DNA from: Eutreptiella sp. 'Long Island Sound 2002'
Lineage: Eukaryota > Euglenozoa > Euglenophyceae > Eutreptiales > Eutreptiaceae
Length of the DNA: 64,000 nucleotides
Direction of reading: 5' to 3'
Assembly (NCBI GenBank): GCA_964036045.1
Contig: OZ038401.1
Location: forward strand, 30,586,397-30,650,396
Part shown: one piece after another, positions 9,341-19,838 of the stretch
How the letters are laid out: each line of letters begins with the position of its first letter
Numbering within the stretch: the first letter of the stretch is position 1
Notes under the pieces: model-generated
Databases searched by the model: none
What the model saw: the letters and a program-made list of their open reading frames with translations, nothing else
What the model was told of the DNA's origin: nothing
Program-made: the position numbers and the translations under genes

Positions 9341-11497
9341 TCAAGCTCTCCCCCACCCAACGGCATCCAAGGGTGTCCTTGCCAACCAGCCGGAAACCCA
9401 CCCACCTCTGCACCAACCCGCCAATCTCCTCCAGAGGGGGGGCTGGATCCTGATCTGGGGTTGATGACGGGCGAGTGTAAGACCTTCGACGTGTTCTGCC
9501 GAGAGCTGGTGCCACTCTTCAACGACAAATGCGCGGGACTCTTTCGTCACAAAGCTGAAGAGTGCCGGCACATGAACGATGAATTCCTCGGTCTGTTTGC
9601 GACGGTTGCGACGGAAGTCCTCCTCATTGTCTGCGCGCCCGACTGGGTTCGGTGCTCCCCTCTTCATCTTGTGCGGGCGCTTGCGCCCGCCACTCAGCTG
9701 CCAGAGTTCGCGGACGAACGACACAAAGTGTGGGTGGCGCTTGACGAGTGGGCCCTTTTCCTTGCGGGCCAGCTCGCGGCGGCGCTGCGTGTTGCGGCGC
9801 TTGTTGGAGAAATGGAGGTGGTGAAAGAGGATGATGCAGGGAAACACGGTCAGGAATGTGTATCCGTTGAGCACCACCTCCAGCAACATCAGGGCCGCGA
9901 AGCCACTGACCGCCGGGATGGGGAGCATGACGGTGACACCGCTGGAAATCAGGACCACGACGGTGGACACGACAATGGCCACACCGGCTTTCCGGTAAAC
10001 CCACGCCAACCGCTGGCGGAGGGAGAGGACGTTGAGACGCCCGTGGGATGCCATCTGCCCGGACTGCAGGAAAGAGCTGATGAACACGTAGGCACAACTG
10101 GTGGTGAAGGGCAACACGGCATAGTGGCTCAACATAAACATGATGTTCACGCTATTGTTCTGCATGAACGCCCGGTACAGAAATAATGCCGCGTAGACGT
10201 TGACCCACAGCATCAACGCGAAGAAGATGCCGACCACGAAGGAGTGGCTGTGCTGCACCACTGCCACAGCCGCAATGGCCATCGAAAGCATCATCCACCG
10301 TTGGTCGAGGCTCGCGGCCTCCCGCACTTCGTTCTCCTTCAGGGTCTCACCTCCCCACGCCATATTTAAGGCTGGGTAGTGCTGCTTCTGGTCCGCCATC
10401 CAGCTATCAAGGTCCAACACGGCGTCGTTCAGAATTTGTCTGCTGACATCCGCACTTAGACTTGGGTCCAAGGGAAGGGTCAAGGTGATCTGCATCCGCA
10501 ACGCAGGAAACTCCAAAGCACTGGGTTTTGCGTGCTTCCCCACGAACCATTTCCAATCCTCATTCTTCAAGAGATCCACTACCGCTCCATGCGGGCTGGT
10601 CATTGTTTGGCCAGTGCCAGAGTTCTCCCACATCGAGATGTTGCCACATGGGTCGTCCATGCTTTGCTTCCACGCCTTCTCACCTGGAAAAAGGTACCCC
10701 ATGAAGCTTGTGAGTGGCGCACACTCTGGGAAATCCAAGATGTCGTTGCCGTGCAGAGTATGGATGTTCCAGCAAGTCTTCACTTCCTGACCGGCCATGT
10801 AATCTACTAAGTTCATCTCGAAGCCTCGAATCTCATCGAGAACATCGGGGTGCATGATGCTCGCAGGTGACCACGAGATCGGATGCATGTGAGGACGTGT
10901 GCTTGCTTGCGAGGGGCGCATGGGGGTATCCCATATGCTTTGGTTCCGTTCTGCGAGGGGCAAGAAGGCCTCGTGTTTCGCCTCTCGTATCCTCATCGGC
11001 CGATAAATGACGTAAATGCGGGCGGTCAGGTTGTCACTCACGGAGGATGTTGCCATTTGATTAAGCGTTTGTGCTTTGCGTTCTATATATTCCGCCACAC
11101 TACTAGCGGATTGCCCCATGATGGCCTTCACAACACAAGCGTCTGAATTCTCTGTGTATTCTTCAAGTTTCTGGCTTCTTAATCTAATCGCTTCCCACGT
11201 CTCCTTCTCCGACGTTGTCACACTCAAATCGTTGGCTGTGGCGTATTGGATGGTGTAGTCAGAATCATTATACTCGAACCTCGTTGGTATTGGCACGTTC
11301 ATAAAGGCGAGAAGGGCCACAGGCAGCCAAAACATCACGCATAAAGTTCCAGGATACGACACCATAAAATCCGTCCAGCGATAGGTCGGAAACCGCTTGC
11401 CTATGATCGGAGGTGGAAGCTCTTCTGCTGTTGCCGTGGGGCTAGCACCCGGGCCCCCCGGCAACACCGCATTCTTCTTTCGGAGCTTCCCCAACAT
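9341..11497 (-). CDS. Patched/Dispatched-type RND membrane protein, N-terminal half
   Basis: Predicted multi-spanning membrane protein of the eukaryotic RND (Patched/Dispatched/sterol-sensing) type. One frame of up to 718 codons. The ATG at 11497 is preceded by an in-frame TAG, which supports it as the start. Residues about 50-68 form the first membrane helix. A large extramembrane loop (about 70-390) follows, then a cluster of helices (about 400-590) matching the sterol-sensing region, including RLAWVYRKAG and an SGVTVMLPIPAVSGFAALM helix. A basic cytosolic linker (RKRPHKMKR) comes after. The second six-helix half is absent, so the exon must end near the C-terminus of this frame and continue elsewhere, or the gene is truncated. 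The acidic GxxxD motif expected in helix 4 is not evident, so proton-coupled transport is doubtful. Assignment rests on topology and local motifs. Confidence 0.6.
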   Translation of the reverse strand: MLGKLRKKNAVLPGGPGASPTATAEELPPPIIGKRFPTYRWTDFMVSYPGTLCVMFWLPVALLAFMNVPIPTRFEYNDSDYTIQYATANDLSVTTSEKETWEAIRLRSQKLEEYTENSDACVVKAIMGQSASSVAEYIERKAQTLNQMATSSVSDNLTARIYVIYRPMRIREAKHEAFLPLAERNQSIWDTPMRPSQASTRPHMHPISWSPASIMHPDVLDEIRGFEMNLVDYMAGQEVKTCWNIHTLHGNDILDFPECAPLTSFMGYLFPGEKAWKQSMDDPCGNISMWENSGTGQTMTSPHGAVVDLLKNEDWKWFVGKHAKPSALEFPALRMQITLTLPLDPSLSADVSRQILNDAVLDLDSWMADQKQHYPALNMAWGGETLKENEVREAASLDQRWMMLSMAIAAVAVVQHSHSFVVGIFFALMLWVNVYAALFLYRAFMQNNSVNIMFMLSHYAVLPFTTSCAYVFISSFLQSGQMASHGRLNVLSLRQRLAWVYRKAGVAIVVSTVVVLISSGVTVMLPIPAVSGFAALMLLEVVLNGYTFLTVFPCIILFHHLHFSNKRRNTQRRRELARKEKGPLVKRHPHFVSFVRELWQLSGGRKRPHKMKRGAPNPVGRADNEEDFRRNRRKQTEEFIVHVPALFSFVTKESRAFVVEEWHQLSAEHVEGLTLARHQPQIRIQPPLWRRLAGWCRGGWVSGWLARTPLDAVGWGRA

Positions 11498-11754
11498 GGG
11501 ACACTACGGCGTTTCTGTCGCGTGCTAAAACAAAACCTGAAGCAAAAGTGCATTAGATGCGGAAAGATGGCCACAACATGCCAGATCAGGCGGCTGGGGT
11601 GTGTGTGGACTACATGAGCATTGCACCAGGCAACAAACTGCGCACACATTCAAGGCCAAAAAAACGTGACATCAACATGTCCGCTTGCTCCGGTCCATGT
11701 CTTTCATTGTGCAGTCAGCCATCTTATGCATTTGCCTCTGTTGCTCCACAAACA

Positions 11755-11810
11755 CAGACACACACACACACAGACACAGAGAGAGAGAGAGAGAGTGAGA
11801 GATAGACAGA
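11755..11810. repeat. Compound (AC)n/(AG)n microsatellite
   Basis: ACACACACAC followed by AGAGAGAGAG and degenerate GATAGACAGACG. A simple-sequence tract with no associated gene. Confidence 0.9.
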
Positions 11811-11930
11811 CGCGCGCGCACGAAGGCCCACACAGCCCTGAAGCAGAAGAGCACAGGCAAGGGCACGTGCACTGGATGCCTGGGCTTCTCGTCAGGCCGT
11901 CAAACAGTCAGCAACATGGACTATAAGACG

Positions 11931-11960
11931 ACCACACACACACACACACACACACACATG
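11931..11960. repeat. (AC)n microsatellite
   Basis: Uninterrupted AC dinucleotide of about 28 bp, followed by ATGCACATGC. Confidence 0.9.
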
Positions 11961-14048
11961 CACATGCAAAGGCGGGGCACTAGCTCGTCCAGTATTTCAT
12001 CAGGCCGGTCAAACACGATCAAACACGATCATGAAGACCATGTGATGACTAAGCGCCTTTCTGTCCCCCCCGCCTTGTCCTAACACGGGCCAGGTTCTGG
12101 CTCGAGGGGCAAAAGTGCGGAAACACTGGTTCGCTGTCTTTGGACCAGCCTGTGTTACTGCGCGGCACCTACCACGGAACACATTTTGCAGACATTAGCC
12201 AACTCTACCCCTCAAAACATGACAGTACAAATCAACAGGCTAGCATACACCCCAGAACACAAGAGCACATAGAATTACAGCCACACCAACACTTTACTAC
12301 CCATGTTGACGCTTCCTGCAGCCTGCACAAAGCTACAAACCACATTCTCCGTTAGATTGGAAGCGCACAACTGGTTCCAAAAAAGACCCAAAAGTGCGAA
12401 ACAGGGAGTCGCCGCGTTTGGACAAGCCCATGTTAGGACAGGGGGGGAGGGGGTAGGAAGAAAGGCACAGTGAAGTCCAGTGCTGCCCACAGCACAGCTT
12501 CTCAAGGCCTGCAGCCCGTTGGAGGCGCGGGCAAGGGCCTGCAAGGACGAAGAAGGGTCAGCAAGCCTCTGGCCCTCACGCCCCCACCTCCCAACAAAAC
12601 ATCCTAACCCGTCCTGGTGTGGCTCCAGGTGGCCCTACTTTCGTCATACCCACGGGCAGGGTCTTGATCTTCTTGGTTGCCTACATTGCTCTTTAACTAC
12701 CTTGAGTCTATTTTGGTGGACAACAAGCATTGGGTGATCAGAAAAGTTATTTTCTTTGCACTGGTTGCAAGTTTCTAATTGGTAGTTGGCGTCCACTCCG
12801 TCCTCCAGAACCACGGCCTATGAGAACAGAATGGTACACTTCATTTATTGGTGAATCAAGCGCTTTCAGCTTGGTTGCTTTCCATAGCAACATCTTGGCT
12901 CGCACCGATTTTGCCACATTGGTTGTTCATTGGGGCTTTTTGGCGAAAGTGAGTGGCCAAGTACCCCCCCCTTGCACCAGCATGCTGAAAGTCAGGAAGA
13001 TGACGGTCAAACGGGGTCCACATGCTTAGACCTGTCATACCAATAAGGGAGTCGCTGTTATGGTCAAACAAGGCAGAGGTCCAGATGAAGGATGATGGGG
13101 GGCACTGCAGTTGATGCTTGGAGGATGAAGTTTGCTGATCCCCCAGTGTCCACCCTGTGCCCACCACTTTCCGTGGAGAGCCTCCTTGCAATGGTGTCCC
13201 CCCACACACCGGCATGCAGACCAACATTGTGTCTCACACCTTTCCCCACATTCCATGTGGCAGCCAAGTTCAAGCAAATATGGCATCAGGACACTCGAAG
13301 ATGGCTGGAGAAGTCTTGGCAGCAACTAATAATCATGGTGATACCTTCACGTGAGGTATCAGATGTCGCCCCTCTACAGCGCGTGTCAGCAACGAGCCGT
13401 AGGTGCTTCGCACTACCCGGCAGGTCATGGCAACGGCAGGGGCAGTAATCCAGGAAACAGGTGGCGCTTGGCAGCGCCTGGCACGGCAGACAGTGCTGGT
13501 CTGAGACCGAATGCACTGCCATGACCAACATTGAAGTTGCAATACCCTGAACAGTAGCCCTCATTGTGGCACCTGATTTTTGCTGTGCAGCCCCCATGAA
13601 AACCTCAGCGACGTTCTGCTGGTGGGCCTCAGTCAGCAATCGGGATATCACTTACACAATTCACAAAGACAATCCACAGCCAACATTATGGTGCAACAAT
13701 TACGGAAACAATGCGCACCGTCTGTAAACATGTGGTTTGTTTGGGCACGCGGGTACCTGACCAAGACCAACAGCCCACGCCACAGATCTCAGACCTGCAG
13801 ATACCAATCCACCCCCAAGCCAAGGGAATGTTTGTGCACTGCGAGCGCACTGCGTGGGCACTGTGTGCACGTGAACAGAACAGAAACCCACCCAAAACCA
13901 CCACCACCTCTGTACAACAGGGCAAAGCAGCAACATGAACAGGTGAAATATTCTGTGATATCCAACATTGTACTTCAATGCACCTATGAACAATCAAATT
14001 AGGCACCCAAAAAACAATTATGCAATGGCATATAGGATGTACGCATGT

Positions 14049-14447
14049 TCAAGTGGCACTTGCCACACTAAGATATATCAGCTGCCTGCTGCACACAGAA
14101 TTGGCAACAAACACCATCATGATTTTTCTTCTTTCTCTGTGGAGGCTTTCTGCTATCTCTTGTGCCCACATGGACTCATGTGAGTCCAAGGCCCATAGCT
14201 TAGGGCTGATGCCCAGTTTACGGGTGGATACAAAACTGAGGTAGGTGTAGCAAAAAACGCATATGGCATGCAACTCTACGGTAGAACCCATCCACACATT
14301 GCAAACAATCCTCCATTGCCACAAGCGAGCAAAAATGTGCTCCATCCTTGTATGATAAAAGTCATTCACATGATTGTATTCTTGTTGGGTTTCGCTAGTG
14401 CACTTGTGATCAAATAGTACATCAAACAAAGATCCACCAACTAGCAT
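14049..14447 (-). pseudogene. PIF/Harbinger-like transposase remnant
   Basis: A 132-codon minus-strand frame includes a block around FYHTRMEHIFARLWQWR. It aligns with the block WYCARIEQLFAGLWHWG of the transposase remnant at 45145-45930. Shared positions include Y, R, E, F, A, L, W and W, then V, N, W, G, E, L and H further on. In DDE_Tnp_4 (PIF/Harbinger) transposases this helix carries the last catalytic glutamate, so the E of RMEH is its likely equivalent. Only this C-terminal piece is evident. The two aspartate-bearing blocks were not found nearby, so it is a fragment. Confidence 0.55.
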
Positions 14448-14509
14448 TTGGGCATGCTATCGTTTTAATGTGCCACAAAATGGGGGAAAGGAGAAGAAAG
14501 TATGATTGT

Positions 14510-16258
14510 AGCTTAGGTGGCCCATTTGGGGGTGCCCCCAAAACCCCCACTATCAGAATTCTGAAAAAGCAAAAATGCAGTGGTGGAAACCCATGTTTGC
14601 AGTGGAACCATTTGGGGGCTGTAACAGAACAGCCCCTACAAGTGACTTTTTGGCACTTTGGTGCCCAATTTCTACTACTCAAAAACCAGGTGAAAAAGGG
14701 GGTTTCAGGTGTTTTCAATAGGCAAAATGAATGGATCGGCAAAATGGAGGGGGGCTACAGCAAATTCACTGCAGGGGTGCGTGTTGTACGGTACGCAACA
14801 TACTGGCAAACGGAGAGGTCACGCAACCATGGCTCTAGGGACAAAAACACTACAAACGGTAACACAACGTGTCAGTATCACAATTTTGACAGTGTCTATT
14901 GCAAACATAATTGCGGAAGGCACCACCAGCAACACATTACACCCGGGGGCAACACTCCCGTGAAATTCACCCCCACCCCACCACCACCAACACCCACACT
15001 AGTACAACCCGGGGGTGACACTCCAGTTGGCTTTGGCTAGTGCTCCACATGGCATACCCCACCACCAACACCACCCACACCACCACCACTCGAGGGCGAC
15101 ACTCCCGTCGGCTTCATCCCCACCCCATGCTCCACACAACACACCTCACCACCACCACCACCACCACCACCACTACCCACACCACTACACCCTAGGGCTG
15201 ATCCATTCCGTACCCTTGCACTTCACTGCTCGCTGCATGCACTTCAACGTCCAGGAAATCAAACCGCACATATCAATGCCATTGACTCTCATGGTGTCCA
15301 CTATCATGCAGGACGACCACAACCCACAAGCACACTGCATGTCACTTGGCTGGTGTTGTGTTGTTGTAGCATCTTGTATGGTCCTCTCGTCCTAGGAGCA
15401 AGATCAGTTCTTGTGGCCACTTTACCGTTGCACAGATCCTGTCATACAGTACCTTGAGGTTGCTGAGGTTGTTGTGCCCTCTTGTGCGACAGATCAACCT
15501 TCATCCCTCCCAGCTACGCCTACAAGTGCTGTACTCTTGTTGTCCATGTGTTGGTGTTCTCTTCCTCCAGTGCGCTGCATATCCCAATGCAGTTTGTTGA
15601 CACCATGTGCTGGTATTGCCTTCCGCAAATGTATTCGCAATTACCGCTGTAAGAATTCTGATGGTGACATCTTGTATCGCTGCCACCCGAACTGGTTGCA
15701 ATGTTCCGCAGCCTGTCCGCACCCATGAGAATTTGCAACTTAATTAACTTAACTTAATTACAACTGCAATTGTGTTGCGCTCCGTGCCGTGCCTTTCATG
15801 CATAGCGCCCAACGTGCCTCCTCTAGCTGTACCACGTTTACTGGTTAGCTCACCAAACAATGGTTTGTAGAAGATCCGTTGTCAGAAGTTTGCTGGTTGA
15901 CAATGCTCAACAAACACCCACACTGCATTTCAAAATCATCTAGTTTCATGTCCATCGCTTTTGGTGTTGTGCTGCAAACAATGATGCGTGCACCGAGATA
16001 GTCAACCCAATACTCCGTCCCCATAAAATTCCATGATTGGTTCATTTTGCGTATCAGAATTGCCACAGACGACCCCTTTTTTTACCTGGATTCTGAGTGC
16101 CAAAAAATGGGCCCTATCATGCTGAAAAGCCACCCCCAGGGGGTGTTCCATTGCAGCCCCCAAAAGCACAGGCTGCAAACATGGGTTTCCACCACTCCAT
16201 TCTTGCTGTCAGAATTCTGACAGGGTTTTCTGGTTACCCCCCAAATGGGCCTACAAAG
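14510..16258. mobile_element. Foldback element 1 (TTAGGTGGCCC ends)
   Basis: The left end at 14510 reads TTAGGTGGCCCATTTGGGGG. About 180 bp at the right end (16080-16258) is its inverted counterpart. Both arms share GTGGAAACCCATGTTTGCAG and a GTCAGAATTCTGA core, degenerate on the left and perfect at 16205-16222. The interior has further inverted fragments (near 14876 and 15650) and a (CAC)n tract, but no transposase frame. It is probably a non-autonomous foldback or MITE-like element. A 1.75 kb span with internal low-complexity DNA could also be two independent short elements facing each other. Confidence 0.6.
15060..15190. repeat. (CAC)n / (ACC)n low-complexity tract
   Basis: CCACCACCAC iterations in several blocks, interrupted by unique sequence, inside foldback element 1. 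Confidence 0.85.
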
Positions 16259-16264
16259 CATACC

Positions 16265-16600
16265 ATGCTTCAGAGAACATATAAAAAACAACATGCCCCA
16301 CACAACATGGAATACACTATATGCACCACACAACACACAACACACAACATGCAACACGCAATATGCAATACATCACATGAGACAACATGCAACACACGGC
16401 ATGCGACACACAACACATGACACACAACATACAACGCACACCATGCAACGCACAACATGCAAAACACTAAGCACTACACCACGTGCTATACACAACACAC
16501 AAAAAAGAGACAGCATGCAATCCAGAACATTGAACGTACACCATGCAACAGACCACCGCCATGCAATCTAGAACATTCAACGCACACCATGCAACAGACC
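16265..16600. repeat. CA-rich minisatellite
   Basis: Degenerate iterations of ACACAACATGCAACACGC-like words (CACACAACAC, ATGCAACACAC, ACATGCAATCTAGAACATT). A 44-bp block around CAATCTAGAACATTCAACGC is nearly duplicated at 16516-16595. Non-coding. Confidence 0.75.
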
Positions 16601-16607
16601 ACATGTC

Positions 16608-17206
16608 TTAGGTGGCCCATCAAGGGGTGCCCAAAAACAGCTGATTGCGGCCTTTTAGGGGTGTGTGCAAATCCCTTGTTCCGTCGCAATATTGCACCCA
16701 CCGCAATTTCTTGGGGTGAGTCGCGGACACCGTGTTCCGGAGGTGGTCGAGTCAGGCATTGTCAGAATTCTAACAATGCTTTTGCTCTTTACAGGGTACC
16801 CATGGGGGCACTTCATGGAAGGGTGATCAATTACATGGCTGCAAAGTTCTGGGGCTGAACTAGCAAAATGTGGTGATTTACCTCGTCCAGCACTGCATGC
16901 CTGCATTTGCCATAGTGTCCAAGGTTGGCATCACCACTGGACAGCTTGCACCACCACATTTTTGCATCGTTCAGCCCTAGCACTTTGCAGCCATATATCA
17001 GATCACCCTTGCATGAAGTGTATCCTGTAAAAGGCAAAGACATTGGCAGAACTCTAGAAGTGCCTCGCTTGACAACCTCTGGAACACAGTGTCTGTGACT
17101 CACCCCAATTGCAGTGGGTGCAATGTTGCGACCTCATAGGGGTTCTGCACACCAAAAAAGGGGGTCCAAAGGGTTGCTTCCGAGCACCCCCACAAGGGCC
17201 GCCTAA
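16608..17206. mobile_element. Foldback element 2 (TTAGGTGGCCC ... GGGCCGCCTAA)
   Basis: A compact element of about 600 bp with 11-bp near-perfect inverted ends. Its two halves are inverted copies of each other along most of their length. The left half contains GGCACTTCATGGAAGGGTGATC and the right half its complement around 17000-17020. A GTCAGAATTC core lies at about 16760. Homologous sequence recurs at 25090-25453. No open frame of consequence, so it must depend on a transposase in trans. Confidence 0.75.
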
Positions 17207-19838
17207 GTGTAAGGTGACAATCATTCAGATCACTAAATCTCATCCACTAGTGCCTTCAAATAGCTAGGAACACATGCAACATTTGGCATGTAAACATCAT
17301 TGGAACAATCCCAAGACATTTAGGCCAAGTTGCCCAACTAGGCCAGTGTATCAGGGAACTCCAAAGCAGAGAGAAGTGAATGTACTCATCATCAAGTGGT
17401 TCCCCATGACATTAGTCCAACCTCCACCAACAAAGGAGCACAAGAGATGAAGAATTGGAGAGAAATAACGTGGTGGCAAAGCAGTTGTGTGTATGAGCCA
17501 AATTTCACAATTTGTAAAATACCACCCCAACCCTTTATGGCTGCCAAAATCAAAAGCACCAAACACTGTAGAACCTGCAGCCACTGTTGTTTGACAAGGT
17601 CGTTGTTTATGCCTCACTATATGGCACTTATGCTACAATATGCATACTCGAATGCACAGCATAGCCAAAAATGGACCGTTTGGGGCAGCAGCATGCCACA
17701 CGCCTTTGGGCGGCCCAGCCCAAGTATCCACCAGAGCAAACAAATCCCATTGCCAGCCAAGAGCACATACAAACCAAGGGAAATTCACCCATTTCAATTC
17801 TAGCTGCCCAACCCCCGCAAAAAAAAGCATTCGCCATTCAGAAGTCGCGGAAACAACACCTTGCACAAGCTGCTATTCACAACGGGGGCGGGAGGGTACC
17901 ACAACCATACAGTTGCCAGGAGGCGCTCCAATAGAGGCCAAATCGGCCCATACCCAATACTGCCAACAACAAAGCAGCGGCATGTGTATCTCTTTTGCTG
18001 CACACTTGTGTTTCGGTCAACGTGCAAGTGGACTGCAGTGGGCAACATATGCAAAAGATCACACACTTTGTCAATGCGGCTTCCTCACACTCATAAGTGA
18101 ACTTTCTTGTTGTTCTTGGCGCTGATGTTTTCTTTGCAACGGTACATCATGAGCATACGTTTAGATACCCTGAGCTGCAACCATGCTCACAGCTCTGCAC
18201 ATTAAACTCCATGTCGCACATTCACTTTTGCACGACAATCGACACAAGCAGCCACCAGACTGATGTAGATGTCATTGCAGCCGGAAGCACAACGGTCACA
18301 CCTTGACCACAAGGCACCGCTCCTCCCCCACGCAAGCTCCTTGCACGGCACTCCCAACTTTAGAACGGACATAATTCCAGAAAATGCTCTGGCATGACCA
18401 GAGAGTGTGCGGCACAAATCATACGAAATCTTACATTGCATTTCAAGGCAATCTGAAATACATTTGGCTCACAGAAAGGTAAATACCGTCCGGTGGTGGA
18501 ACGCAGTGGGTAGCCGCTGTCAGCACTAGGCAGCCTGTAAGCTAGCAACCCAAGGTATTTACAACTCAGACCCCTGCTCAGGAGGCCTATCTGTCCGCTG
18601 AAGAACACAAGGACATGCAAGCTTTGCAGGCTTTGTATGTCCTTCATCACAACACCCCTCGAGCTTCCAAACATTCATCATGACCTGGGCCCTGTGGTAA
18701 ACATAGGAAGGTTTGAATCTGAATCATAAGAAGAACCACTGAGACACAGCGCTGTGTGCCTCATCCTACGAAGTGTTTCAAAAGCAGAGTCAGGTCTGAA
18801 CTACCCCGGTCCTCACAGCCCACACAAAGACCCGCACAGGCGGGCATCAATGTCTCCCGTAGTGCTCAAGCACGCACAGAGAGGCACATCCTCACAGACA
18901 TCCATTAAAGACCCCCCTCTAAAGACCCCCTAAAGACCCCCTCTGCCATACAATTTTCCTGTTGAGACAGGGGCATGGATGTGCACATCAATAAATGTGT
19001 GTGTCCATGGATATAAAGCTCCTGCACTGCGAAGCAGCCTTCAGGGTAGAGAATATGGATGCGAAGCACCTGCTACCTATCCCTAAAAGCGCCTCTCAGC
19101 AATATATAATGCCCGAGTCCTTACCAGCAGCCATGTCGAACTGACCGCTTCGACATACCGCAACCAATTGTTCCAAGACCAAAACCAACACCCTGCCATC
19201 CTCTTTCTGCTTAATATTCGATCCACTGCCTCTGAAGCATGCGGAAGGAGTCATCGCAGACTCCCAAGCAGCATTCACCAAGCCAAAAATCACTTCATTC
19301 CATTACTGCTTTCAACCTTCAACCAATTTTGAAAAATACACGTATCGGTCCAGACGTCAACATACACTACATACATAGATACATATATACCTAGATACAC
19401 ACATACACACGTACATGCATGCATGCATGCATGCATACCATCACATGCCAGAAAAATTTGCCTCTCAGCAATGTACAATGATACCACGCGGAAATCAAAC
19501 AGACTTGAAGTTTCACATATGCATGAGCCCCCTTTCAAAGAAACCTTTGGACAGAGGGCGAATCGCCAATCCGGCTCCAGTGCGGGAGGCTTTCATAATC
19601 ACCCTTCACGGCAGGAAAGCCGACCGCTTGCGACAGCTCCTCATACCCCCCCAAATGTTTACACTGGGGTGAACCCGTGGTCTGTGTCCCCTCAGGAGCC
19701 GCTGTTTGGCTGCGGCGGGGTGTGGGGGGCATGAACGACAGACACTGTCAAGGCAACACTGCAATCACCAAAGCCATGCTATCAATGGTCGCGGCCACCT
19801 CACAATCAATGGTCGCGGCGACTTCAGTCTCGAACGCT
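17207..19838. other. Intergenic, no gene identified
   Basis: I see only short frames in all six readings, a (TGCA)n run at about 19413-19436 with an adjacent ACATA-rich tract, and no recognisable domain. The low-coordinate part of the protease 3' UTR would lie just left of 19839. Confidence 0.45.

Larger units (their letters stand above)
11498..14048. other. Intergenic, microsatellites, no gene identified
   Basis: No frame carries recognisable domains. It contains an (AC)n/(AG)n compound microsatellite at about 11755-11810, an (AC)n run at about 11931-11960, and one copy of the GCACTGCGnGCGCACTGCG motif near 13836-13855 that recurs at 21.4-21.7, 30.5 and 31.2 kb. Confidence 0.5.

Noticed and set aside
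9146-10186. 346-codon plus-strand frame
   Set aside because: It is antisense to the RND gene, whose minus frame has membrane helices and conserved RND motifs. The plus frame has no domain-like content.
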